This document shows, piece by piece, positions 51,458-59,396 of a stretch of DNA of 64,000 nucleotides. The notes under the pieces were generated by a model that had not been told where the DNA came from, made no database searches, and saw nothing but the letters and a program-made list of their open reading frames with translations. Both the position numbers and the translations under genes were made by a program. Position 1 is the first letter of the stretch, and every line of letters starts with the position of its first letter. The DNA is taken from NCBI RefSeq assembly GCF_000235425.2, contig NZ_KI912266.1, forward strand, positions 7,572,866-7,636,865, written 5' to 3'. The stretch is from Pseudofrankia saprophytica (GTDB taxonomy: Bacteria > Actinomycetota > Actinomycetes > Frankiales > Frankiaceae).

Positions 51458-51780
51458 ACCGGGCGCACCAGGTCCCCCGCGCACGACGGCGCAGGCAGCC
51501 GCTCTCTCGCCGATCTTCATCGACCCAGCGCGAAGGTCCGGTCCACATACCCATTCGGTGATCTTCAACGCGCCCAGAAGATGGACCACCCCATGATCAC
51601 GATCCGGGTTCGCATAAGTCGGACAAAAAGGTCAACGGCCCGCCAACCCGCATACCCAAACAGCGATCATGGCGCGGGCTTCACCCCCCGAGGGGCAATG
51701 ATCGCTGGTTGTGTATGGGAACTGGCATTGGCTGACGCCGAGGCCTCGATGGTCACGTTTCGCCGTTCGGTGGACGCCGG
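51458..51780. other. Gap between convergent SDR and TetR genes
   Basis: No gene is seen. It holds two diverged copies of a GATCTTCAWCG...CCCAG...GGWCC pattern (about 51510-51580) and the hairpin element listed separately. Confidence 0.5.
51651..51717. repeat. Hairpin element with 20-bp inverted arms
   Basis: CATACCCAAACAGCGATCAT (51651-51670) pairs with ATGATCGCTGGTTGTGTATG (51698-51717) at 18 of 20 positions around a 27-base loop containing CCCCCCGAGGGG. It may be a strong bidirectional terminator or a small dispersed palindromic repeat. Such a long arm is unusual for a simple terminator. Confidence 0.65.
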
Positions 51781-52479
51781 TCAGACGGGCGGGGCAGGGG
51801 TGGCGGCCGGCTGGTCGAGCACGAAGGCGTCGGACAGCAGGTGGAGCCATTTCGCCACCATCGCGTCGGCGTCCACGGTGGCCGGGTCGACGCCGGCGGT
51901 GGCGAGGCCGATCGGGCGGAACAGCCGCCAGCCGAGAGCCACCACCTGCAGGAAGGCCGCGAAGACCCGCGCCTCGTCCTCCGGCACCTCGCGGTCGTGC
52001 TGGTGCGCCTCGCGGGAGATGATCCCGGCCACCTGGTCCTGCGCGGGCGAGTGGCCGAAAACATCGAAGGAATAGCCGCCTTCTAGCGCGGCCCAGCCCA
52101 TGATGCGGCCGATGCTGCCGTCCGACGTCGTCAAGAACATATCGATGACGTCGGCGAGCGCCTCCACGTGTTCCAAACGGTCCGCCGACCGCGCCGCGAC
52201 GCGCTGGTAAACCTCGCGCAGCAGATCCTCCCTGGTACCGAGGTACTGATAGACGAGGCCGAAGTTCACCCCGGCCGCGTCCGCGATCTCGCGCAGCCGC
52301 ACATTGGCTGGTCCCTGCTCGGCGATCAGCCGCTGCGCCGCCTCGAGCAGCGCCTCCCGCACCTCCGCGCGGCCGCGCGGCCGGCGCGCGGGGACGCCCG
52401 CCTCGGACGCCTCCGAGGCAGCCAAGGCAGCCGACGCGGCCGTGCCCGCGGGCTCTGAGGTGTTGCCGGCAACTCCCAC
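51781..52479 (-). CDS. TetR/AcrR family transcriptional regulator
   Basis: A 232-residue regulator with an Ala/Ser/Glu-rich N-terminal extension of about 30 residues and a TetR helix-turn-helix (RLREIADAAGVNFGLVYQYL). The helical ligand domain follows. It diverges from the aldehyde dehydrogenase gene, and a near-perfect inverted repeat lies between them at 52538-52575. It is therefore the likely repressor of the long catabolic unit beginning at 52734, and of itself. Confidence 0.88.
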   Translation of the reverse strand: MGVAGNTSEPAGTAASAALAASEASEAGVPARRPRGRAEVREALLEAAQRLIAEQGPANVRLREIADAAGVNFGLVYQYLGTREDLLREVYQRVAARSADRLEHVEALADVIDMFLTTSDGSIGRIMGWAALEGGYSFDVFGHSPAQDQVAGIISREAHQHDREVPEDEARVFAAFLQVVALGWRLFRPIGLATAGVDPATVDADAMVAKWLHLLSDAFVLDQPAATPAPPV

Positions 52480-52537
52480 GGGTGGATCGTAAGCCGCCCA
52501 TCCCCCACCCGGCGCCGCCCGCGGCAGCCTCTTGCGT

Positions 52538-52575
52538 GGCTCTAGTCACATGGCTATAGTCACCCGACTAGAGCC
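52538..52575. promoter_or_regulatory. Inverted-repeat operator between TetR and aldehyde dehydrogenase genes
   Basis: GGCTCTAGTC (52538-52547) and GACTAGAGCC (52566-52575) are perfect 10-bp arms. A third, direct copy GGCTATAGTCAC starts at 52552, 14 bp after the first. The three half-sites sit on one face-spaced array in the only A+T-containing part of the gap, as expected for a TetR operator. Confidence 0.7.
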
Positions 52576-52733
52576 GACGATGACCCGTCGGGGTCCTCAG
52601 AAAGCCTCGTTACGACACGTCTCGAAACACGCGCCAACGAGGCGCGCGGCGTGCCGTTGATTCGCCGTGGCGGCTATTGCGCGCGCCGGCGATTCCTCGT
52701 GGCAGATTCATGCTCAGGGACCGGAGTCCACCT

Positions 52734-54221
52734 GTGGCCGACCATCTCAGTTTTACGCAGCTCTTTATCGACGGGTTACCCGTCGACGGGGCCGCCGAGC
52801 CGCTCGGCGTCGAGGACCCGGCGACCGAGGAAACCTTCACCACCGTGCCCACCGCGTCGCTCGCACAGGTGGACGCGGCGATCGAGGCGGCCCGGCGCGC
52901 GTTCGAGCGAGGCGCGTGGAGGCGCCAGCCCGCCGGCGAGCGGGCGGCCGTGCTCGCGCGGATGGCCGACGTTCTGGCCGGGCGGCGCGCCGAGCTCATC
53001 GAGACGGCGATCCGGGAGACCGGCTCGACGGGCCTCGTCGCGCAGTGGGCCCAGGTCGACATGGCACTGGAGCACGCCAGGGCGCTGCCGGAGCTGTTCG
53101 CGACGTTGCCCGAGTGGGAGCACAACGAGCTGCCGCTGACCGAGTCGCTCGACCCGACCGGCCGCGACGTGGTGCTCAGCATCCGCCGCTACGAGCCGTG
53201 CGGCGTGGTCGCGGCGATCACTCCGTACAACTTCCCGCTGCAGACGAGCGTGTGGAAGGTCTTCTCCGCGCTGGCGGCCGGCTGTTCGGTCGTCCTTCGG
53301 CCAAGTCCGCTGACGCCGCTCACCGCGCTGGCGCTCGGCGCCGCCGCGGCGGAGGCGGGCCTGCCTCCCGGCCTGCTGAACGTCGTCGTCGAGGCCGGTT
53401 CGGCCGGGGCGGAGTTGCTCACCACGGACCAGCGGGTCGACTGCGTCTCGTTCACCGGGTCGACCGACGTCGGCCGGCGCATCGCCGCGCAGGCGGCGCC
53501 GACGGTGAAACGGCTCCTGCTGGAGCTCGGCGGCAAGTCGGTGCAGTTGTACCTGCCCGACGCCCTCGGGCCGGGCAGGCTCGAGAGCGGGGTCACAGGC
53601 GTCTTCGGGTCGATGGCCGGCCAGGGCTGCGCGCTCCAGACCCGGGTGCTGGTGCCCAGCGAGAGCCTGGCGGACGCCGCCCTGCGGGTGGGGGACGTGG
53701 CGCGGTCGCTGCGCGTCGGGCACCCGCGCGACCCGGAGACGGTCGTCGGGCCGGTCATCTCGGCGGCGCAGCGCGAGCGGATCGAGCGGCTGGTCGCGGC
53801 CGGCGTCGACGCCGGGGGGACGCTGGTCGCCGGTGGCGGGCGCCCGGCCCATCTCGACGTCGGCTACTACGTCGCGCCGACCGTCCTGCTGGTCGACGAC
53901 AACCGCAACCCGCTCGCCCAGAGCGAGGTCTTCGGCCCGGTCGTGACCATTCAGGGCTACGACGACCTCGACCACGCCGTCGACATCACGAACGACTCGG
54001 AGTACGGCCTGTCGGGCGGCGTCTACACCGGCGACCTGAGGCTGGGCCTGAGCCTCGCCGAGCGGATCCGGTCCGGCACGGTGCAGGTGAACCGGGGCGC
54101 CGCGAACGCGTACACGCCGATGGGCGGAGTGAAGCAGAGCGGCATCGGCCGTGAACGTGGCGTCGCGGGATTCCGGGAGTACCAGGAGATCAAGCACGTC
54201 GTCGTCTCCGGTGCTCGCTGA
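52734..54221 (+). CDS. Aldehyde dehydrogenase
   Basis: This 495-residue NAD(P)-dependent aldehyde dehydrogenase has the Glu motif LELGGKS, the catalytic Cys in MAGQGCALQTR and NFPLQTSVWK for cofactor binding. It oxidises an aldehyde to an acid, a step that suits the P450 and CoA-forming genes downstream. GTG 52734 follows GGAG at eight bases and is preferred. ATG 52710 and a GTG-type start at 52677 are alternatives. It is first in the unit downstream of the TetR operator. Confidence 0.93.
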   Translation: MADHLSFTQLFIDGLPVDGAAEPLGVEDPATEETFTTVPTASLAQVDAAIEAARRAFERGAWRRQPAGERAAVLARMADVLAGRRAELIETAIRETGSTGLVAQWAQVDMALEHARALPELFATLPEWEHNELPLTESLDPTGRDVVLSIRRYEPCGVVAAITPYNFPLQTSVWKVFSALAAGCSVVLRPSPLTPLTALALGAAAAEAGLPPGLLNVVVEAGSAGAELLTTDQRVDCVSFTGSTDVGRRIAAQAAPTVKRLLLELGGKSVQLYLPDALGPGRLESGVTGVFGSMAGQGCALQTRVLVPSESLADAALRVGDVARSLRVGHPRDPETVVGPVISAAQRERIERLVAAGVDAGGTLVAGGGRPAHLDVGYYVAPTVLLVDDNRNPLAQSEVFGPVVTIQGYDDLDHAVDITNDSEYGLSGGVYTGDLRLGLSLAERIRSGTVQVNRGAANAYTPMGGVKQSGIGRERGVAGFREYQEIKHVVVSGAR

Positions 54222-54279
54222 GGACCTGGCACGCCGAGGACCGGGAGCGGCGACGGAGAACAAGGACGGGAGCGGCGAG

Positions 54280-54483
54280 ATGGAGAACGTGGAGCTCGAT
54301 GTCCAGGTGGACCGCGAGCTGTGCATGGGGTCGGGATCGTGTGCCTTCCACGCGCCGGCGACGTTCGATCTCGACGACGAGATGAAGGTCGTCGTGCTGG
54401 CCGGAGGCGACCCGGGCGCCGCCGTCGACGCCGCCGTCGACTCCTGCCCGTCGGGGGCCCTGCGACGAAGGGAAACGCCATGA
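54280..54483 (+). CDS. 3Fe-4S ferredoxin, P450 redox partner
   Basis: A 67-residue ferredoxin with CMGSGSC, then CPSGAL near the C-terminus, giving three cluster cysteines. The middle cysteine of a 4Fe-4S site is absent, as in 3Fe-4S ferredoxins that feed electrons to actinobacterial P450s. Its stop overlaps the next ATG by four bases. The P450 at 55010, two genes downstream, is the natural partner; no ferredoxin reductase is nearby. Confidence 0.92.
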   Translation: MENVELDVQVDRELCMGSGSCAFHAPATFDLDDEMKVVVLAGGDPGAAVDAAVDSCPSGALRRRETP

Positions 54484-54971
54484 CGGACAACGTCACGGAC
54501 AACGTCACGAAAGAAGGCGCGGGTGCGGGCTCGGGTACGGGCTCGCCGGGCTACACGGCGCCCGACCTGGCGCTGCTGGGCGAGGAGCACGTCCGGCGTT
54601 ACCTGGAGACCGGGGGCGCCGTCGGCCACACCTGGAACGGCGTCACCTGTCTCGTCCTGTGGACCGTCGGCCGGCGAAGCGGCCAGCGCCGCGTGACACC
54701 GCTCATCTACGCCCACGACGGCGACGCCTGCGTCGTCATCGCCTCCCAGGGCGGGGCGCCGGTCCACCCGGGCTGGTACCACAACATCGTCGCCGAGCCG
54801 CGCGTCGAGGTGCAGCTGCTGGCGGACCGGTTCGAGGCACGGGCGCGCACCGCCGAGGGCGAGGAGCGCGAGCGGCTCTGGAAGCTCATGGCCGAGCACT
54901 GGCCGAACTACGACGAGTACGCGAGACGCACGTCCCGGCGCATTCCCGTCGTGGTCCTGGAACGCGCGTGA
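54480..54971 (+). CDS. Ddn-like deazaflavin (F420)-dependent nitroreductase-family protein
   Basis: A 163-residue split-barrel protein of the DUF385/Ddn family. The signature APVHPGWYHNIVAEPRVEVQ is typical, preceded by RRSGQRRVTPLIYAHDGDAC. Members reduce activated double bonds, quinones or nitro compounds with F420H2. About 30 Gly/Thr-rich N-terminal residues are low complexity. It is coupled to the ferredoxin gene by ATGA and followed 38 bases later by a P450. Confidence 0.9.
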   Translation: MTDNVTDNVTKEGAGAGSGTGSPGYTAPDLALLGEEHVRRYLETGGAVGHTWNGVTCLVLWTVGRRSGQRRVTPLIYAHDGDACVVIASQGGAPVHPGWYHNIVAEPRVEVQLLADRFEARARTAEGEERERLWKLMAEHWPNYDEYARRTSRRIPVVVLERA

Positions 54972-55009
54972 CGAAACCGGGACTCGGACATGACAAGGGC
55001 TGACCTGAC

Positions 55010-56266
55010 ATGAGCGACATCGTGACGCTGGACCCGCGGCGGATCCGCGAACTGTTCGACCTGCGCAGCGACGTGTACGCGTCCCGGGGTGGCTCGTTCG
55101 AGAAGGACCCGTACCCGGACTTTCACCGGCTGCGGGAGACGGGCCCCGTTCACCCCGGCGTCCTCGGGCCGCTCGTCGGCTACCACGGCGAGGGGTTCTT
55201 CCAGGGGCTCCCCTTCCCGGAGCTACCGCATTTCTCGGTCTTCGACTACGCCACCTGCCAGGACGTCCTGCGCGCCGGCGACACGTTCGTCTCCCGGCCG
55301 ACGGCCCCCGGCCCCGAGCTCGACATGGCCGACTCGGTCATGCTCTATTTCGACGGCGACCGGCACCGCCGCTACCGGGCGCTCGTCCAGGGGTCGTTCG
55401 TGCCCAAGCGCGGCCCCTGGTGGACCGAGCGCTGGGTCCGGGCAACGGTGGACGCCCTCATCGACACGTTCGAGAGCAACGGGCGGGCGGACCTCAACGT
55501 CGAGTTCTGCGCCGCGATCCCCCTGCTGACGATCTGCGGCAGCTTCGGCGTGGGCGCCGAGGACGCGCTGCGCATCCGCGAGGCGGCGACCTCCGACGGC
55601 CGCGACCGGGCCGTGCTCGCTGAGATCCTCCTGCCCATCATCAGGGCGCGGCGGCTCGAGCCGAAGGACGACATCATCAGCGTGCTCGTCCAGGCCGAGC
55701 TCACCGAGGACGGCACCCGCCAGGCCCTGTCCGACACCGACATCCTGGGCTTCGCCCTCCTCCTGCTGGCCGCGGGCTCGGGCACGACCTGGAAGCAGAT
55801 GGGCATCACGCTGCTCGCGCTGCTGACCCACCCGCACTCGCTGGAGGCCGTCCGGGCGGACCGGGCGCTGCTGCGCCCGGCGATCGAGGAGTCCCTGCGC
55901 TGGCTGCCGACCGACCCGATGTTCTCCCGCTACGCCCTCCGGGACACGGAGCTCGGTGGGGTCGCGATCCCGGCCGGCTCGGTGGTGCACCTGTGCTTCG
56001 CGGCGGCGAACCGCGACCCGGCCCGCTGGGAGCGCCCGGACGAGTTCGACCCGTCCCGCCCGCCGGGTGCCCACCTCGGCTTCGGCGGCGGCCCGCACAT
56101 CTGCCTGGGCATGCACGTCGCCCGGGCGGAACTCCACACCGCCATCGACGCGCTGCTCGACCGCCTGCCCGGCCTGCGCCTCGACGAGGACGCCGAGCCG
56201 CCGAAGATCGTCGGGATGTACGAGCGGGGACCGACGTCGGTGCCGGTGGTGTGGGAGACCCGATGA
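55010..56266 (+). CDS. Cytochrome P450
   Basis: A 418-residue P450 with I-helix LAAGSGTT, ExxR motif EESLR and heme loop GFGGGPHICLGMH with Cys365. The substrate is unknown; the unit also encodes an aldehyde dehydrogenase, Ltp-type thiolase and CoA-transferase, which suggests oxidation of a hydrocarbon side chain. ATG 55010 stands 38 bases after the Ddn-like gene. The stop overlaps the DUF35 gene by four bases (ATGA). Confidence 0.93.
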   Translation: MSDIVTLDPRRIRELFDLRSDVYASRGGSFEKDPYPDFHRLRETGPVHPGVLGPLVGYHGEGFFQGLPFPELPHFSVFDYATCQDVLRAGDTFVSRPTAPGPELDMADSVMLYFDGDRHRRYRALVQGSFVPKRGPWWTERWVRATVDALIDTFESNGRADLNVEFCAAIPLLTICGSFGVGAEDALRIREAATSDGRDRAVLAEILLPIIRARRLEPKDDIISVLVQAELTEDGTRQALSDTDILGFALLLLAAGSGTTWKQMGITLLALLTHPHSLEAVRADRALLRPAIEESLRWLPTDPMFSRYALRDTELGGVAIPAGSVVHLCFAAANRDPARWERPDEFDPSRPPGAHLGFGGGPHICLGMHVARAELHTAIDALLDRLPGLRLDEDAEPPKIVGMYERGPTSVPVVWETR

Positions 56267-56871
56267 CCGAGCAGACGTCGAACGAGCAGGCGCCGCCCGG
56301 GTCGACGCTGGTCGTCGAGGCGTTCGAGCGGGTGGCGCCGCCGCTGACCGAGCGGACCGCCGCGTTCTGGACCTCCGGCGCGGACGGCGTGCTGCGGATC
56401 GCCCGCTGCCACGACTGCGGGCGTTACCTGCACCCACCGCGGCCGACCTGCCCTGCCTGCCGGGGACGCGACGTCGGGTTCACACCGGTCTCCGGCCGCG
56501 CCGTGGTGTGGTCGTGGACGGTGAACCGCTACGGCTGGGTGCCGTCGATGCCGCCGCCGTACGTGGTCGCCGACGTCGAACTCGTCGAGCAGCCCGGCCT
56601 GCGGCTGCTCACCAACGTCCTCGACTGCCCGCCCGAGTCGATGCGCGTCGGCCTGCCAGTACGGGTCTGCTTCAGCAAGGTCGGCGACGCGTACATACCG
56701 CTCTTCCGGCCGGAGGCCGGCGATAGGCACAGCCGGCCGGAGGCCGGCGATGGGCACAGCCGGCCGGAGGCCGGCGATGGGCACAGCCGGCCGGAGGCCG
56801 GCGATGGGCACAGCCGGCCGGAGGCCGGCGATGGGCACAGCCGGCCGGAGGTCGGCGATGGAGCGGGCTGA
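56263..56871 (+). CDS. DUF35 zinc-ribbon/OB-fold protein with a nonapeptide-repeat tail
   Basis: A 202-residue protein with a rubredoxin-like zinc ribbon (CHDCGRYLHPPRPTCPAC) and an OB-fold (GRAVVWSWTVNRYG). DUF35 proteins pair with thiolase-like Ltp proteins, as ChsH2 does with Ltp2 in steroid side-chain retro-aldol cleavage. The next gene is such a thiolase. The C-terminal 54 residues are six near-perfect copies of RPEAGDGHS, encoded by the 27-bp repeats at 56706-56867. The tail is not part of the family and may be dispensable. Confidence 0.9.
   Translation: MTEQTSNEQAPPGSTLVVEAFERVAPPLTERTAAFWTSGADGVLRIARCHDCGRYLHPPRPTCPACRGRDVGFTPVSGRAVVWSWTVNRYGWVPSMPPPYVVADVELVEQPGLRLLTNVLDCPPESMRVGLPVRVCFSKVGDAYIPLFRPEAGDRHSRPEAGDGHSRPEAGDGHSRPEAGDGHSRPEAGDGHSRPEVGDGAG
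56706..56867. repeat. Six 27-bp tandem repeats, coding in two frames and carrying start signals
   Basis: Each unit is CCGGCCGGAGGCCGGCG followed by ATGGGCACAG. The frame of the DUF35 gene reads it as RPEAGDGHS, and the frame of the thiolase reads it as MGTAGRRPA. Every unit from the second on contains GGAGG six bases before an in-frame ATG (56750, 56777, 56804, 56831, 56858). Unit 1 has ATA instead of ATG and unit 6 diverges at its end. Confidence 0.92.
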
Positions 56872-58018
56872 GGGTCGGGCGGTCGTCAGCGGGGTGGGGC
56901 GGTCGCGGATCGGGCGGCGGCTTGGGGTCGATCCGTGGGAGCTGACCGCGGACGCGGCCCTGGCCGCGATCGCCGATGCCGGGCTTACGGCTGACGACAT
57001 CGACGGGGTGTCGACCTATCCGGGGGCGTTCTGGTCGACGCCGGGGATCACCGGCGCCGGCGTCGATGACGTCCGGTCGATGCTGGGGCTGAAGACGCGC
57101 TGGCACACCGGCGGCGGCGAGCTCGCCGGCCAGCTGGGGTCGGTGGTCAACGCGGTCCTGGCCATCGCCACCGGCTTCGCGACCCATGTCCTGTGCTTCC
57201 GGACGGTGTGGGAGTCCACCGCGCAGCAGGGCTTCGGCAACCGCGCCGCGACACTGCTGAGCGGCGGCGGCACATCCGGCCAGCCGGTGCGTTTCGGCCG
57301 CGAGCTGACGCAGTGGACCACCCCGTTCGGGATCGGCTACCCGAGCCACGCCGCGCTGGACATGCAGCGACGCATGGAGCTGGCCGGCGCCACGCGGGAG
57401 CAGTTCGCCCAGCTGGCGCTCGCCGCTCGCCGCTACGCGGCGCGCAACGAGTCCGCGGTCTACCGCGAGCCGCTCACGCTCGACACGTACCTGAACGCTC
57501 GGATGATCTCCGATCCGGTCTGCCTCTATGACTGCGACGTTCCGGTGGACGGTTCGGTGGCCTTCGTCGTCTCCAGCGTCGCCCAGGCCGCCGACCCCGC
57601 CCGCGCGGTCGCGTTCGAGGCGCTCGGCAGCGCGTCCGGCTTCGACGAGGCGGCGGCGATGATGTGGGCGCGTACCGACCTCAAGCCGGCGGACGTCGAC
57701 GTCGCGCAGGTCTACGACGGGTTCACGGTCTATGCGATCCGCTGGCTGGAGGCGCTCGGCTTCTGCGGTCGCTACGAAGGCACCGCCTACCTCGACGGAG
57801 GCGAACGCATCGGCCCGGACGGCGAGCTGCCGACCAACACCGGTGGCGGCCAGCTCTCCGGCGGCCGGCTGCACGGGTACGGCGGCCTACTCGAGGCGTG
57901 CCTGCAGCTGCGCGGCGAGGCCGGCGCCCATCAGCTCGCCTCCGGTCCCCAGGTGGCCGTCGTGACGAGCGGCGCCGAGCAGTTCACCTCCTCGCTGCTC
58001 CTCGGCGCGCCCCGATGA
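56858..58018 (+). CDS. Thiolase-like protein of the lipid-transfer/Ltp group
   Basis: A 386-residue thiolase-superfamily protein (VVSGVGRSRIGRRLGVDPWE, ADAALAAIADAGLTADDIDG, RLHGYGGLLEACLQLRGEAG). The nucleophilic Cys block of true thiolases (NxxCxTGS) is replaced by GQLGSVVNAVL, and a Tyr/Phe-rich AQVYDGFTVY remains. Together with DUF35 this suggests a retro-aldolase or acyl-CoA lyase like Ltp2. Starts at 56750, 56777, 56804 and 56831 are equally served by ribosome-binding sites and would add repeats of MGTAGRRPA. ATG 56858 is listed because the family domain begins there. Confidence 0.85.
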   Translation: MERAEGRAVVSGVGRSRIGRRLGVDPWELTADAALAAIADAGLTADDIDGVSTYPGAFWSTPGITGAGVDDVRSMLGLKTRWHTGGGELAGQLGSVVNAVLAIATGFATHVLCFRTVWESTAQQGFGNRAATLLSGGGTSGQPVRFGRELTQWTTPFGIGYPSHAALDMQRRMELAGATREQFAQLALAARRYAARNESAVYREPLTLDTYLNARMISDPVCLYDCDVPVDGSVAFVVSSVAQAADPARAVAFEALGSASGFDEAAAMMWARTDLKPADVDVAQVYDGFTVYAIRWLEALGFCGRYEGTAYLDGGERIGPDGELPTNTGGGQLSGGRLHGYGGLLEACLQLRGEAGAHQLASGPQVAVVTSGAEQFTSSLLLGAPR

Positions 58019-58125
58019 CCGCCATCCGAGCCACCGCCATCCGAGCCACCGCCGCCCGAACCGCCGCCGCCCGAACCGCCGCTCAAGTCCTTGCCCGAGC
58101 CGTCACCCGACAGGAGCAATGCTGA
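58015..58125 (+). CDS. 36-residue bridging mini-ORF
   Basis: ATG 58015 overlaps the thiolase stop (ATGA), and the TGA at 58123-58125 shares one base with the amidohydrolase ATG (TGATG). The peptide begins MTAIRATAIRATAARTAAAR and is built from short Ala/Arg/Thr repeats, encoded by CATCCGAGCCACCGC-type repeats. The AGGAG for the amidohydrolase lies inside it. No family is recognised. Confidence 0.45.
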   Translation: MTAIRATAIRATAARTAAARTAAQVLARAVTRQEQC

Positions 58126-59279
58126 TGTTGCCCGAGTCCACGAAGATCATGTCGGCTGACGATCACATGATCGAGCCGGCGCACCTGTGGGTCGAGCGCG
58201 TGCCCGCACGGTTCCGCGACGCCTGCCCGCGCATCGTCGAGGTCGACGGCCGCCAGGCCTGGCTCTACGAGGGTGAGCTCACCTACATCCCGATGGGTTC
58301 CTGCCGGGCGTTGCCCGGCTTCTCCGAGGCCGGCTACCCGCCGGCGCCGGGCACCGCCCGTTACGACGAGATCCGGCCCGGCTGCTACGACCCCGACGAG
58401 CGGCTGAAGGACATGGACATCGACGGCGTGTGGGGCCAGCTGTGCTTCCCCAACTACGCCCGCTTCGCCGGCCACCGGTTCTTCCTGAACGTGTCCGACC
58501 CCGAGCTCGCGCTCGCCTGCCTGCGCACCTACAACGACTACCTGCTCGACGAGTGGTGCGCGACCGACCGCGACCGGCTCTTCGGCGCGGCGATCCTGCC
58601 CCTGCACGACCTCGACGCGGCGGTCGCCGAGCTGAAGCGGGTGCTCGCGAAGGGCGCCCGGACGATCGCCTTCTCCGAGAACCCGACCGTGCTCGGCCTG
58701 CCGTCGGTGCACACCGACCACTGGGACCCGCTGTGGGCGGTCATGAACGACGCGGAGATCCCGGTGTGCATGCACATCGGCAGCTCGTCGCGGCTGATGA
58801 CGACGTCGGCGGACGCCCCGCCGCCGGTGCTGGTCGCGCTCCTCGGGGTGAACTCGATGATGACCTGCGCCGACTGGCTGTTCAGCGGGATCCTGGAGCG
58901 TTTCCCCCGGCTGAAGGTGGTGCTCTCCGAGGGTGGCGCGGGCTGGATTCCCTACATCCTGGAGCGCGCTGAGAAGGCCTTCCATGACAACCGGATCAGT
59001 ACGGACGTCACCATCGGCCAGGCCGGCGCGAAGGAATCTCGCCCGCCGCGCGAGGTCTTCGCCCGGCACATGTACGCCTGCCTCGTCGACGAACGGTTCG
59101 CGCTGCGCAGCCTCGGCGACGTACCCGTCGACAACCTGCTCTTCGAGGGCGACTACCCGCACGGCGACGGCCTGTGGCCGAACAACCGCGCTTACCTGGA
59201 GAAGACGCTCGCCGACGTCCCGGCCGCCGACGCCGTAAAGATCGCCGAAACAAATCTTCGCGCCCTGCTGCGCGCCTGA
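58125..59279 (+). CDS. Amidohydrolase family protein (third paralogue)
   Basis: A 384-residue amidohydrolase_2 protein with ADDHMIEPAHLW (metal ligands), CMHIGSSSRL and FEGDYPHGDGLWP. It shares the order and many blocks of the proteins at 21280 and 44578 (RPGCYDPDER, VVLSEGGAGW), but it is more distant. ATG 58125 has AGGAG eight bases upstream. ATG 58119 is only two bases from it and is less likely. In this unit it probably hydrolyses or decarboxylates a product of the Ltp/DUF35 step. Confidence 0.9.
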   Translation: MLPESTKIMSADDHMIEPAHLWVERVPARFRDACPRIVEVDGRQAWLYEGELTYIPMGSCRALPGFSEAGYPPAPGTARYDEIRPGCYDPDERLKDMDIDGVWGQLCFPNYARFAGHRFFLNVSDPELALACLRTYNDYLLDEWCATDRDRLFGAAILPLHDLDAAVAELKRVLAKGARTIAFSENPTVLGLPSVHTDHWDPLWAVMNDAEIPVCMHIGSSSRLMTTSADAPPPVLVALLGVNSMMTCADWLFSGILERFPRLKVVLSEGGAGWIPYILERAEKAFHDNRISTDVTIGQAGAKESRPPREVFARHMYACLVDERFALRSLGDVPVDNLLFEGDYPHGDGLWPNNRAYLEKTLADVPAADAVKIAETNLRALLRA

Positions 59280-59396
59280 CGGGCATTCGACTACTCGGCT
59301 GTCGCCATACGCCGTAGCAAAAGCCCGACCACCGGTTGCCCAGTCACCGGCCCATGTCTGGCGCCCTGAACATATACCCGCCCGTTAGGGAGTGGC

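Noticed and set aside
56706-56867. Possible CRISPR array or structural RNA repeat
   Set aside because: The units are contiguous 27-mers that keep two reading frames open.
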